64,000 bases of DNA from Arsenophonus sp052174115 (GTDB lineage Bacteria; Pseudomonadota; Gammaproteobacteria; Enterobacterales; Enterobacteriaceae): assembly GCA_052174115.1 (NCBI GenBank), contig JBQMRX010000001.1, positions 62,001-126,000 on the forward strand, written 5' to 3'. The translations under genes and the position numbers were made by a program. The notes below the pieces were generated by a model. That model worked only from the letters and a program-made list of their open reading frames with translations. It was not told where the DNA came from and did not search any database. This document shows, piece by piece, positions 41,352-51,703 of this stretch (position 1 is the stretch's first letter; each line of letters starts with the position of its first letter).

Positions 41352-42834
41352 TTATATCCTCACATGATTTTAAGATATCCAATTTATGCCAAATTTTATC
41401 TATTCGTTTTTTTATTTTTTCTGTCATAATTACTGGACGCCCCCATTCTCTTTGTGTTTCACCATGCCATTTATTAGTTGCGTCAAATCCCATTTTTGAT
41501 CCTAAACCTGAAATAGGTGATGCAAAATCAAGATAATCTATTGGGGTATTTTTTATTATAACAGTATCTCTTGCTGGATCTATTCTAGTTGTTATTGCCC
41601 AAATAACATCATTCCAATCACGAGCATTAATATCTTCATCACATACAATAATAAATTTTGTATACATAAATTGCCTTAAATAAGACCAAACTCCAAACAT
41701 AATATGTTTAGCATGACCAGGATATTGTTTTTTTATTGTTACAATAGCTAACCGATAAGAACACCCTTCAGGAGGCAAATAAAAATCAATAATTTCTGGA
41801 AATTGTTTTTGTAATATAGGAATTAAAACTTCATTTAAAGCAATAGCTAAAATACTCGGTTCATCAGGATAACGACCAGTATAAGTTGAATGATAAATAG
41901 CATCATTACGTTGAGTAATATGCGTAACAGTAAATACAGGAAATTTATCAATTTCATTATAATAACCCGTATGATCTCCATAAGGTCCTTCTATTGCAAA
42001 TTCTTCAGGATCAATATAGCCTTCTAGAATAATTTCTGCGCTAGCTGGAACTTCAAGATTATTAGAAATACATTTTACAACTTCTGAACGATGTCCACGT
42101 AATAACCCAGCAAATGCATATTCAGAAAGTGTATCTGGAATAGGAGTTACTGCAGCTAAAATTGTAGCTGGATCAGCTCCTAAAGCAACTGCGATAGGAA
42201 AAGGTTTAGAAGGATATTTATCGGACCACTCTTGAAAATCTAATGCCCCACCTCGTTGAGAAAACCAACGCATAATCAACTTATTTTTTGTTAATAATTG
42301 TTGACGATAGATTCCTAAATTTTGTATTGCCTTATGAGGTCCTTGAGTAATCGTTATCCCCCATGTTATTAATGGAGCTACATCTTCTGGCCAACAACGC
42401 ATTATAGGAAAACGAAATAAATCAACATCATTTCCTTTCCAAATTTGTTCTTGACAAAAAGTTGACTTTAACCTTTTTGTTGGCATATTAAAAATTTGTT
42501 TAAATCTTGGTAATTTATTAATTAAATCAGCGAATCCATTAGGTGGATCTGGTTCCTTTAGAAAAGATAATAACTTCCCAATTTCATGTAATGCATGAAT
42601 ATTTTCTTTACACATTCCCATTGCTACACGCTCAATAGTACCAAATAAATTACATAAAACTGGCATAACAAAACCTTTAGGATTTTCAAATAATAGTGCT
42701 GGTCCTCGCGCTCGCAAAGTTCTATCTGCTATTTCTGTCATTTCTAAACAAGGATCAACTTCATAACTAATTCGTTTAAGTTCTTTTTTCTTTTCTAAGA
42801 ATAATATAAAATCTCTGAGGTCGCGATATTTCAT
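41332..42834 (-). CDS. ubiD: 3-octaprenyl-4-hydroxybenzoate carboxy-lyase
   Basis: Removes the carboxyl group of 3-polyprenyl-4-hydroxybenzoate in ubiquinone synthesis, with prenylated FMN supplied by UbiX. 500 residues against 497 in E. coli, very similar throughout; the cofactor-site EGPYGDHTGYYNE, FRFPIMRCWPEDVAP and the C-terminal MGFDATNKWHGETQREWG are intact. UbiX is not in the window. First gene of ubiD-fre. Upstream in E. coli come rfaH and tatABCD; here only tat remnants are found. Confidence 0.97.
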   Translation of the reverse strand: MKYRDLRDFILFLEKKKELKRISYEVDPCLEMTEIADRTLRARGPALLFENPKGFVMPVLCNLFGTIERVAMGMCKENIHALHEIGKLLSFLKEPDPPNGFADLINKLPRFKQIFNMPTKRLKSTFCQEQIWKGNDVDLFRFPIMRCWPEDVAPLITWGITITQGPHKAIQNLGIYRQQLLTKNKLIMRWFSQRGGALDFQEWSDKYPSKPFPIAVALGADPATILAAVTPIPDTLSEYAFAGLLRGHRSEVVKCISNNLEVPASAEIILEGYIDPEEFAIEGPYGDHTGYYNEIDKFPVFTVTHITQRNDAIYHSTYTGRYPDEPSILAIALNEVLIPILQKQFPEIIDFYLPPEGCSYRLAIVTIKKQYPGHAKHIMFGVWSYLRQFMYTKFIIVCDEDINARDWNDVIWAITTRIDPARDTVIIKNTPIDYLDFASPISGLGSKMGFDATNKWHGETQREWGRPVIMTEKIKKRIDKIWHKLDILKSCEDINDDIKL

Positions 42835-43729
42835 TATATATTTCTACTTTTTAACTTTTTATAACTTTGTTATAAATTTTTATATAAATATTATTATTAA
42901 AACTTTTAATTTATTATGATTAGTAAATTTTTTAATTAATTTTAAAACTTAAATTTAAGCATAAAATATATTTTTTTAATATTTAAATTTCAAGTATATA
43001 TATTTTTATTATATAGAAATTAATAGAATTTAAATTAATTTTATTTAAAATACCTATGACTAAGACATTATAATTACATCAATTATAAAGATATTATTTA
43101 CAATTATTATCTATCTAATAATAAAATTATATTTAATGTTAGTTTATAATTTTGAGAAACGTTTTATGTAAAAATTTCTTACTTTTTATAACCGTTGCTA
43201 ATTTATTTTTATTTAAATATCTAAGCAATAAGTATTTTTTTAACTAACATAAATTTCATTAATTTAATTATTTTATTGATGATTTAAAATCTATAATTAA
43301 AATAAATTGAATAATTAATAATTAATTAAATCAGAAAGATAGTAATTATGATTACTAAATAAAAAATTATTAGTTAATATTATTTTATGAATTTATTAGC
43401 AATAAAATATCTATTCTAAATATATTATGTATATAATTTAGCTATTGAAATAATATTAATTAATTGATTTTATTTTATTTAAGATAAAATATTTATCTAT
43501 TTTTTTAAAACTTTATAATAAAAAATTTTATTTTTATTAAAATTATAATAAAATAATACTTAGATATTAATTTTATTAATTAATAAGTTATAGTTTAATA
43601 TAAAAATATAATGATAATATTAATTTTTAATTATAATATAAAAATTAATATTATTTTTTATAATAAATATTAATTAAATAACATTAACGTTAAAAACTTA
43701 AAAAATAAGATATTTTTAATAAAATGTAA

Positions 43730-43790
43730 TATAAAGTAATATTTCATATTTATATAAAGTATTAGTGTGAGATAATTAGAATAGAGATAA
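43730..43790 (-). pseudogene. tatC: Remnant of tatC (Tat translocase subunit)
   Basis: The minus strand reads LSLF-stop-LSH TNTLYKYEILL, matching LYQVWAFIAPALYKHERRL of TatC position by position, with the Trp codon now a stop and both Ala codons GCT turned to ACT. The distance from the tatB remnant fits gene lengths. TatC is the signal-peptide receptor of the twin-arginine translocase; this copy is dead. Confidence 0.5.
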
Positions 43791-44169
43791 ATATTGTTAT
43801 TATTGATATAAATATAATCATATAAAAATTATTAATATTAATTAATCTGAACATATAAGTAAAACAATAAGAAATTACTTAATTAATAATACAATAATAA
43901 AATATTAGATTTCATTTAAAACGTATATTATAAAATAAATCATTTCAATAATAAATAAATTATAAAAATATATTTATATAATTTAATTAAATAGTTAATC
44001 AATAATTTTCAATTATTGATTGGTATATAATAATTTTTATTATTAATTTAATTAAAATTTTCTATAAAATATATAATCAGATTTTACTTTTAATAATATT
44101 ATTTAACTATCATAAATATTTTATTTATATTTATAATATATTTTTATTTTTATTAAAAATAATATTAAT

Positions 44170-44501
44170 AAATCTTTTACTTTAACAAACTCTTCTTCGA
44201 TACGACTATTTGATAGTTGATATTTTTTAATAACTCAATAGATTATTTTAATTGTTTTGTAAATTATTTAAATTTTAGTAAAAATATTAAATTTTGTTTT
44301 TTCTTTTTTTTTAATTTTTTTTATAATTTCTAAAATTTTAATTTTGTAAAAGTTCATATTAAATCTTATAAATTAATAAATTCAATATAGATATCTAATC
44401 AATACTTATTTTAATAAATATTTTAAAATAATTTTTATTAAAAAAATTTAATTTCATTATTATAACCAATAAAATAATACACTGAAATCTATTTCAATTA
44501 A
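44170..44501 (-). pseudogene. tatB: Remnant of tatB (Tat translocase subunit)
   Basis: From 44501 the minus strand reads LIEIDFSVLFYWL then stops. It aligns to the TatB start MFDIGFSELLLVF with Asp/Glu, Ile, Phe, Ser and Leu kept, Gly to Asp (GGT to GAT) and Glu to Val (GAA to GTA). A later segment ending near 44170 (NSRIEEEFVKVKDLL) could be the charged helix after the membrane segment. It starts 16 bases after the stop of the tatA remnant, as expected in a tatAB operon. Confidence 0.5.
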
Positions 44502-44516
44502 AATTTATATTTAATT

Positions 44517-44751
44517 TTATTTTTTATTTTTAGTTATTTCTTTTTCTGAGTCATTATTACTTCTCAAAAATATTTTTTATTATCCAAATGAAAATTTTTC
44601 TTTTTTATTATTATTATTAATTCTTACTATAATTATAACTCATTAATTTTTAAAGCTCTTTGATAATTTTTAAAAATTTAAATCAAGTGAACACTATTTT
44701 TAATTATAAATATAATAATAATTAATAAAAAATAACTATTATTGCTATTAA
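44517..44751 (-). pseudogene. tatA: Remnant of tatA (Tat pore subunit)
   Basis: Directly downstream of ubiB, as in E. coli. The minus strand reads LIAIIVIFLL (membrane helix; TatA LIIAVIVVLL), then LI-stop-IFKNYQRAL, which matches LGASIKGFKKAM of the amphipathic helix (Lys, Phe/Tyr, Lys/Arg, Ala, Met/Leu kept). A charged tail NNDSEKEITKNKK ends at a stop at 44517. Internal stops and a frameshift rule out function. Confidence 0.48.
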
Positions 44752-44834
44752 ATATAGTTATAGCAATTATTGCTTTTATTAAAATAAACCATTATAAAAA
44801 TAAAAGTCTTAAAACATTTTTTAAAAAATAAATT

Positions 44835-46472
44835 TTAATCAATTTTATTTATTCGATACCATCCAATAATGAATAAAATTATACTGAAAAATATAAAACT
44901 AATAGCACTAATTTTTAAATCAAAAATTTGAAATAAAGTACCACATAACAAACAAGTTATTCCAATTCTAAATAAATATTGACATTGTATTTGTCTTACT
45001 TCTTGCCCTTTTATTTCAAAAGTAAATTTATCAAAATTATCTTGTAAATATTTATGTTGCTTAATTACCCCATAAATAAGATCAGGAATTTCTGGTATTT
45101 TTTCTATCCAATATGGCGATTTTTTTTTAAATGCACTAATAATTGCCGTTAATCCAATTTGCTGATGTAACCAGTCTTCAAGAAAAGGTTTAGCTGTCTT
45201 CCATAAATCTAATTGTGGATAAAGTTGTCTTCCTAATCCTTCAACATACAACAATGTTTTTTGAAGTAATACTAATTGAGGCTGAACTTCCATGTTAAAA
45301 CAGCGTGCGATATTAAATAAATTAAATAAAACATACCCAAAAGAAATTTCTATTAATGATTTTTTAAAAATAGGTTCACAGACTGTACGAATAGCAAATT
45401 CAAAATCTTCTACATTAGTATTTTTCGGAACCCATCCTGAATCAATATGTAATTCAGCTACTTTACGATAATCTCGATTAAAAAAAGCAATAAAATTTTC
45501 TGCTAAGTAACGTTTATCTTCTTTGCTTAAAGAACCTACAATACCACAATCAATACCAATATATTGTGGATCTTTTGGATGCTCTCGACTAATAAAAATA
45601 TTACCAGGATGCATATCAGCATGAAAAAAATTATCACGAAAAACTTGTGTAAAAAATACCTTAACACCTCGCTCAGCCAATAACTTCATATTAATTCCAT
45701 GTTTATTTAATGCATTAACATCAGAAACAGGTATACCATAAATTCGCTCCATAACCATTACATTTTCTCGGCAGTAATCTGTATAAACTTCTGGAATATA
45801 AAGCATAGAACTATTTTTGAAATTACGTCGTAATTGAATTGTATTTGCCGCCTCACGCAATAAATTTAACTCATTAATTAATGTTTTTTCATACTCTTGA
45901 ATAACTTCTCTCGGACGTAAACGTCGGCCATCCAATAAGAGTTGAAGCCATTTAGCTAATCGATACATTAAGCTTATATCATCTTTAATAATAGGTATTA
46001 TATCTGGGCGAATAACTTTAATTACAATTTGTTTATTATTTTTTTTTAATTTTGCAGTATGTACTTGAGCAATTGATGCTGAAGCTAATGGAACTTCATC
46101 AAAATCATCAAACCAAGTTTCAAGAGATCTACCTAATGATTCTTCAATTTGCCGGCGAGCTAATCGACCATCAAATCCATTAACTTTATCTTGTAATAAT
46201 GCTAATTGAGTAGAAATTATAGCTGGAAAAAGATCGTGACGAGTAGATAACATCTGTCCAAATTTAATCCAAACTGGACCTAAATCTTGTAAAGCTAAAC
46301 GTAAACATTCACCAATAGCTTTATCTTTATGTTTATTTGATAACCAAAATAAACAATAGCGTCCAACTCTTAATGGAAAAGTAAATTTAATTTTAGGAAT
46401 TAACTCATCTAAACCATAATTTATTAATGTTCGAACAATAAAATAAAGACGCTTGATTTCTCTTGATCTCAT
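44835..46472 (-). CDS. ubiB: Ubiquinone biosynthesis atypical kinase UbiB
   Basis: Member of the UbiB/ADCK/ABC1 protein-kinase-like family; supports ubiquinone synthesis, probably as an ATPase acting on the lipid-soluble intermediates. The family marks are all present: KFGQMLSTR (KxGQ), ASASIAQVH (Ala-rich loop), HADMHPGN and IDCGIVG, plus two C-terminal membrane segments. I choose the ATG at 46472, with GGAGG five bases upstream, giving 545 residues (E. coli 546); the frame continues upstream to a TTG that overlaps this ribosome site. ubiE lies upstream on the same strand, but ubiJ between them is eroded. Confidence 0.96.
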   Translation of the reverse strand: MRSREIKRLYFIVRTLINYGLDELIPKIKFTFPLRVGRYCLFWLSNKHKDKAIGECLRLALQDLGPVWIKFGQMLSTRHDLFPAIISTQLALLQDKVNGFDGRLARRQIEESLGRSLETWFDDFDEVPLASASIAQVHTAKLKKNNKQIVIKVIRPDIIPIIKDDISLMYRLAKWLQLLLDGRRLRPREVIQEYEKTLINELNLLREAANTIQLRRNFKNSSMLYIPEVYTDYCRENVMVMERIYGIPVSDVNALNKHGINMKLLAERGVKVFFTQVFRDNFFHADMHPGNIFISREHPKDPQYIGIDCGIVGSLSKEDKRYLAENFIAFFNRDYRKVAELHIDSGWVPKNTNVEDFEFAIRTVCEPIFKKSLIEISFGYVLFNLFNIARCFNMEVQPQLVLLQKTLLYVEGLGRQLYPQLDLWKTAKPFLEDWLHQQIGLTAIISAFKKKSPYWIEKIPEIPDLIYGVIKQHKYLQDNFDKFTFEIKGQEVRQIQCQYLFRIGITCLLCGTLFQIFDLKISAISFIFFSIILFIIGWYRINKID

Positions 46473-47012
46473 ATTTTCCTCCAATTTAAATGAAAATTTT
46501 TAAAATTTTATGATATCTATTATTATCTTTAATTTTATTAAAAAATAAATTTCTTAATATATTAAAAATATCTTTTATTTTTTTATAAATATATTTTAAT
46601 ATAATTTTTTATTTAGTTAATAATTTATTAATTTATTTAAATTAAACTTTTTAATTTATTAATTTGTTACTTTTATAATTATATCAGCAATATAAATAGA
46701 TAGATTATAGAAAAATTTAAATAAATAAAATTGAATAATACTTAATAATTTTAAAAATTTTATATATTATATATTATAAATAATAATTTATTATGTTAAT
46801 CTTATTGTCTAGTCTATAGAATAAAAATATAGCCATTAATAATTAAGATATTTTTTAAATTAATTATTATTATTTTCATAATAAACTTTATTTTTTCTGA
46901 TTTTAATCTTATTTTTTGATAAAAATTTATTTAATATAAGATATAAAGATGAATTGTTTCATGTTTAATGGTAAATTTTTTAAAATAACTCTAAATTAAG
47001 TAAAGATTTATT
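46473..47012. other. 540-base spacer ubiE-ubiB (eroded ubiJ)
   Basis: In E. coli ubiJ (201 codons) fills this place. A faint ungapped match to the UbiJ N-terminus is described separately; the rest is A/T sequence. The interval is only slightly shorter than ubiJ, consistent with decay in place. Confidence 0.55.
46880..46993 (-). pseudogene. ubiJ: Probable remnant of ubiJ
   Basis: Starting where ubiJ should start (20 bases after the ubiE stop), the minus strand reads FTIKHETIHLYILY-stop, against VTAGIESLLNTFLYR at residues 7-21 of UbiJ in an ungapped alignment: Thr, Glu, Leu, Tyr are identical and Val/Phe, Ser/Thr, Leu/Ile, Phe/Ile are alike. A later RLKSEKIK may match the RLLGKVLR region. UbiJ is a lipid-binding accessory protein of the Ubi complex. 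The match is weak but its position is exact. Confidence 0.35.
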
Positions 47013-47768
47013 TTAAAACTTAAATCCTCTGTGTAGAGCAACAATCCCATAAGTCATATTAATATAAGAAACCTGTTCAAAACCAACTAACTCTATCATT
47101 TTTTTTAAAATATTCTGTTCTGGATGCATACGAATAGATTCAACCATATAACGATAACTATCAGAATCATTAATTATTATTTTACCAACTAATGGTAAAA
47201 CATAAAAAGAATAAGCATCATAAACTTTAGTTAATATTGGAAAAATAGGTTTTGAAAATTCTAATATTAATAAACAACCATTAGGTTTTAATACCCTGAA
47301 CATTGATTTAAGTGCTTTATCTTTATCAGTAATATTACGTAGACCAAAAGAAATAGTAATACAATCAAAATAATTATCAGGAAAAGGAAGATCTTCAGCA
47401 TTAGCCTGAATATAATTAACATTACCAACAACACCAGAGTTACGAAGTTTTTCGCGAGCAACTTTTAACATAGAACTATTAATGTCAACAAGAATAACCC
47501 TACCTTTTCCGCCAACTATTTTTGAAAATTTAACTGTTAAATCTCCAGTTCCACCAGCTAAATCTAAAATATATTGCCCACAACGAGCACCGCTTGCTTC
47601 TATTGTAAAATGTTTCCAAATTCGATGAATCCCTAATGAAATGAGATCATTTATAAAATCATATCTTTTGGCCACTGAATGAAAAACAGAAGCAACCATA
47701 GCTGCTTTCTTATTTTTATCTACTTTATTAAAACCAAAATCAGTTGTTTCTTTAGTTAAATCTATCAT
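47013..47768 (-). CDS. ubiE: Ubiquinone/menaquinone C-methyltransferase UbiE
   Basis: S-adenosylmethionine-dependent C-methylation of the benzoquinone ring (and of demethylmenaquinone). 251 residues, the E. coli length. SAM motif ILDLAGGTGDLTVKF, then VDINSSMLKVAR, NAEDLPFPDNYFDCITISFGLRN and LILEFSKP. The ending GIVALHRGFKF matches E. coli. Second gene of rmuC-ubiE-(ubiJ)-ubiB; 93 bases separate it from rmuC. Confidence 0.97.
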   Translation of the reverse strand: MIDLTKETTDFGFNKVDKNKKAAMVASVFHSVAKRYDFINDLISLGIHRIWKHFTIEASGARCGQYILDLAGGTGDLTVKFSKIVGGKGRVILVDINSSMLKVAREKLRNSGVVGNVNYIQANAEDLPFPDNYFDCITISFGLRNITDKDKALKSMFRVLKPNGCLLILEFSKPIFPILTKVYDAYSFYVLPLVGKIIINDSDSYRYMVESIRMHPEQNILKKMIELVGFEQVSYINMTYGIVALHRGFKF

Positions 47769-47861
47769 ATTTACCTTTATTTAATAATTAAATAATTAAA
47801 AAGTATAATAATTCTATTAAATGAATTTATTTATAATTTACTAATATTTATTAAGTATAAT

Positions 47862-49193
47862 TTAATGATCCTGTTTACTAAATGCAGTATTAATCGGACG
47901 TTTAACTTCTATTCCTAATTCTTTTAAACTTTCTACTTGGCTAATCAGATTACCTTTTCCTTCCACTAATTTTTTTATTACAGATTGATAATTTAACTGT
48001 GCCTTATTTAAACTCTGACCTAAAACTTGTATATCATCAATAAATAATCGCATTTTATCATATATTTTAGAAGCACGATCGGCAATTACTTGCGCATTTT
48101 GACTCTGTTGTTCATAACGCCATAAATTATTAATTGTACGTACTGCTACCAATAAAGTTGAAGGACAAACAACTAAAATATTATTTCGTAAACCATCGTC
48201 AATAAGTTCAGGTGCTTCACGTAAAGCAATTAAATAAGCAGGCTCAAGAGGGATAAACATTAATACATAATCTAACGATTTTAATCCATTTAACTGATGA
48301 TAATCTTTTCGTCCAAGCTCTTTTATATGATTGCGTACTGAATTAATATGCCCTCGTAATGCTATTGTTTGTTGTTCTTCATCTTCACTATTAAAATAGT
48401 GCTCATAAGCTGTTAATGACATTTTAGCATCTATAATAACATCTCTTCCTTCTGGAAGGTGAATAATTACATCTGGTTGATAACGACCGTTTGGAGTATT
48501 AATACTAACTTGTGTTTCAAATTCATATCCTTGTCTTAATCCAGAAGCTTCTAATATACGAGATAAAATTGTTTCACCCCAATTTCCTTGAATTTTATTA
48601 TCACCTTTTAAAGCTTTAGTTAGATTAATTGTTTCTTTTGCCATTTCTGTATTTAATTTCTGAAGTTGACGAATTTCATGAGCTAAAGTATGGCGCTCAC
48701 GTGATTCTTCATTAAAACTCTCATTTATATGACGGCGAAAACAATCTAATTGTTCACGGAAAGGCGTTAAAAGTGTAATTAAATTTTGGCGATTTTGTTC
48801 AAAAACTCGACGTTCATTTTTCTCAAAAATACGATTTGCTAAATTCTCAAATTGAACATTTAATCGTTGTTCGTTATTAAATAGTAACTGTTGTTTTTCT
48901 TTAAAGATTAATTTTGTATCTTCAATTCGTGTCATAGCTTTATGTAATTCAATTTCTTGATTACGATTAATCTCCATCTGTAATTTTAATTCTTTATCGC
49001 GGTTTTCACACTCAATTTTCCAGTATTTAAGGTGATTTATTTTTTCTTCATATGCAGCTTGAATACTATAAAAGTCGCGTAATTCAGATTCTTTTTTATT
49101 TATTTTTTGTGCAATAACTAACCAGATAAAACTACAACCAAAAAGTATACCAGTAAGAAATCCAACAATTGCACATAATAATTGAAAATCCAC
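47862..49193 (-). CDS. rmuC: DNA recombination protein RmuC
   Basis: Putative nuclease that limits rearrangements at inverted repeats. N-terminal membrane segment (about 5-27), a long coiled coil (about 30-190), then the RmuC domain with a PD-(D/E)xK-like core PDVIIHLPEGRDVIIDAKMSLTAYE, and LGRKDYHQL and NLWRYEQQSQNAQ. 443 residues against 475 in E. coli; the missing part is the acidic C-terminal tail. The E. coli upstream neighbour udp is absent, so this is the head of the rmuC-ubiE-ubiB group. Confidence 0.93.
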   Translation of the reverse strand: MDFQLLCAIVGFLTGILFGCSFIWLVIAQKINKKESELRDFYSIQAAYEEKINHLKYWKIECENRDKELKLQMEINRNQEIELHKAMTRIEDTKLIFKEKQQLLFNNEQRLNVQFENLANRIFEKNERRVFEQNRQNLITLLTPFREQLDCFRRHINESFNEESRERHTLAHEIRQLQKLNTEMAKETINLTKALKGDNKIQGNWGETILSRILEASGLRQGYEFETQVSINTPNGRYQPDVIIHLPEGRDVIIDAKMSLTAYEHYFNSEDEEQQTIALRGHINSVRNHIKELGRKDYHQLNGLKSLDYVLMFIPLEPAYLIALREAPELIDDGLRNNILVVCPSTLLVAVRTINNLWRYEQQSQNAQVIADRASKIYDKMRLFIDDIQVLGQSLNKAQLNYQSVIKKLVEGKGNLISQVESLKELGIEVKRPINTAFSKQDH

Positions 49194-50053
49194 CTTATTT
49201 TCCTTAAAATAATTTTTGTTTTATAAAATAATTCAGTGATATATTATATATATTTTTAAAATAAATTTTTACTTATTTTGTTTTTATAAAACAAAATAGA
49301 ATTGAGATTTAGGTATTATTTTACTTTATACATTAAGCAAATAAAAATAAATTAAATTATATTGAATAATATTAACGAATAAAATATTAAATTATAATAT
49401 ATTTATTTTTAAAAATAAATCGTCTAGTTAAAAATATTTATTTATGTATAAATAAATATTTTCTAATAAGAAAATTAAATTATCTAATCAAATAATTAAA
49501 TAAACTACAATTAAAGTATATTAAAGATATTATAAAATAATAAGTAATATTTGATTATAGAATTTAATGAATTAATTTATTATATTAATAAATTAATGAA
49601 TCTATTATTTATTAATATCATTATAAATAAAAAATTACTAGACAATAATGTTAGTAATAAATAAATAAAATAATATTTTAAAAATAAAAATAATAATTAT
49701 ATAAATATATAATATAAAAATATTATTACTTAGTTATAAAATAATAAAAATTACATTAAGTTTATATATAAAGTAAAAAATTAATTATATAGTTTTTATC
49801 ATATCTTAATAACAAGAAAATTTTTTTAAGAATAATTTTTAAAAACATTATATATTTGTTGTCAAATAAAATTTTATATAAAGTTTTTATTATGTATAAA
49901 ATATATCTTAATAAAAATCATAAAATATAATGACTCTTAATTGATAATTTTAATATATTATATTTAATAGATAAATATTCATAAATTAAATAAAAAAATA
50001 ATTTTAATAAAAGAACTAATGACTAATAACTTTATAGATTATGTCTTAATATA
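49194..50053. other. 860-base AT-rich spacer rmuC-yjcE (synteny break)
   Basis: Joint between the ubi block and the dnaB-yjcE block of the ancestral map. No gene or notable repeat seen. Confidence 0.6.
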
Positions 50054-51703
50054 TTAATGTTCTTTATCAATTAGTAAAGTTTCCATTAAATCAAGATCTA
50101 ATAGTAATGTTTGCATAGTTTCGTTATTTATTTCTTTTGTTGCGCGTAAATGATACAATTCTGCTCTTTCTGCTCGTAATGCTGTTAAACGAAAACGACG
50201 TTCTAAATCTTCTATTAATAAATTATGATCTATTTCATCTTTTCCAATAGTTCTATGACGAAGGTAACCAGTAACACGTGAAGCAATTTCACTAATAATT
50301 TCAGGATCTATTGATTCTTGAACATCACTAGAAAGACGCTCTTCCATTTTGTTTATACTTATAATAGCTACTTCTGCCATAGCTGCTTTTGCTGTTCTTA
50401 TTTCATTAATATTTGTTAATTTATCACATACTTTAAAATTATATAATAAAATCGGTAAAGCAAGTACACCAATAAAAATTGATAACATGATCACACTTGC
50501 TGCAATAAAAACCAACTGATAACGAGCGGGAAAAGGTATGCCATTACTAAGAAATAACGGTATAGAAAGAACACCTGCCAATGTAATTGCTCCGCGTATT
50601 CCAGAAAATGAAGCTAACCATAATTCACGATATGTATAAAAAGCAAACTGTAAAGGCTGTTTTTTTAATAAAAATCGACTAAATTTCTTCATTAGCCATA
50701 ACCAACTAAATCTTAAGAATAATAAAGAAGTATAAATAACAAAAACGGTAATAAACAACATCCAAGTCTCAATATTTGGATCAAGTTCAGCTTGAATAAC
50801 GGAATTTTTCAATATACCAGGTAACTGTAATCCAAGCATTACAAAAACTAAGCCATTAAAAACAAATTCAAGTATCGACCATACATTATCGGATCTTAAC
50901 CGCATAGCTAATGGTGCATTACGAATAACTCCAGCTTTAGTAATCGTCATACCAGAAGATACGGCTGATAAAATACCTGAAAAACCAATATGTTCAGCAA
51001 TAAGATATGCAGCAAAAGGTAATAATAACATTAAAATCATTTGAGTTGCTGAATCATCATTACTCCAACGACTCATAATGCGAAGTGATTTACTATAAAT
51101 CCATGTTACTATAATACCAGTCAATAAACCGCCAATAGCAACTTTAAAAAACTCAAACGTAACACCAGGTACTGTAAAAACCATAGTTCCCATAGCAATG
51201 GAAACAGCAAATTTTAGCGCAACCAAACCGGAAGCATCATTCATAAGTGCTTCTCCTACCAATATATTCATCATCCGCTTAGGTATTCGATCTCTGCCAA
51301 CAATCGAAGAGAGTGCAACAGCATCAGTAGGAGAAAGAACTGCTGCTAAAGCAAAAGCTGCAATAAGAGGAATGCTAGGTAATAACCAATAAATTATATA
51401 ACCTATTCCCACTACTGTTACTAAAACTAAACCTAAAACTAAAATAAAAATTTCGCGCCAATTTTGAAAAAATTCGCGTGTTGGAGTTTTCCAGCCGTCA
51501 ACAAATAATAACGGTGGAATTAACAAAACTAAAAAAAGTTCTGGATCAAAATTAACATGTAAACCAAAATGCGGCCATGCTAACAATGCTCCTATTGCAA
51601 TTTGCATAATAGGAAGCGGTATATAAAACGGAATAACTTTTATAATTACGCCTGATATTGAGGCTGCCAAAATTAAAAAAAGAATAGTAAAAAATATTTC
51701 CAT
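50054..51703 (-). CDS. yjcE: Putative Na+/H+ antiporter YjcE (CPA1/NhaP family)
   Basis: Inner-membrane cation/proton exchanger, 549 residues, the same length as E. coli YjcE. About twelve membrane segments occupy residues 1-420; family motifs are LSPTDAVALSSIVG, the ion-site ND in GEALMNDASGLVALKFAV, and the arginine-bearing SGIRGAITLAG. A charged cytosolic tail follows, ending in a helical region (RRFRLTALRAERAELYHLRA). Nearly every conserved block agrees with E. coli. With TrkH it gives the cell K+ uptake and Na+ export. It keeps its E. coli order relative to ssb and uvrA, but soxRS and other genes between are gone. Confidence 0.95.
   Translation of the reverse strand: MEIFFTILFLILAASISGVIIKVIPFYIPLPIMQIAIGALLAWPHFGLHVNFDPELFLVLLIPPLLFVDGWKTPTREFFQNWREIFILVLGLVLVTVVGIGYIIYWLLPSIPLIAAFALAAVLSPTDAVALSSIVGRDRIPKRMMNILVGEALMNDASGLVALKFAVSIAMGTMVFTVPGVTFEFFKVAIGGLLTGIIVTWIYSKSLRIMSRWSNDDSATQMILMLLLPFAAYLIAEHIGFSGILSAVSSGMTITKAGVIRNAPLAMRLRSDNVWSILEFVFNGLVFVMLGLQLPGILKNSVIQAELDPNIETWMLFITVFVIYTSLLFLRFSWLWLMKKFSRFLLKKQPLQFAFYTYRELWLASFSGIRGAITLAGVLSIPLFLSNGIPFPARYQLVFIAASVIMLSIFIGVLALPILLYNFKVCDKLTNINEIRTAKAAMAEVAIISINKMEERLSSDVQESIDPEIISEIASRVTGYLRHRTIGKDEIDHNLLIEDLERRFRLTALRAERAELYHLRATKEINNETMQTLLLDLDLMETLLIDKEH

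Larger units (their letters stand above)
42835..44834. other. 2.0-kb AT-rich spacer ubiD-ubiB with tatABC remnants
   Basis: Between ubiB and ubiD E. coli has tatA, tatB, tatC, tatD and rfaH. Eroded pieces of tatA, tatB and tatC can be read on the minus strand in the right order and at about the right distances. The part from 42835 to about 43700 shows nothing I recognise. Confidence 0.6.
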
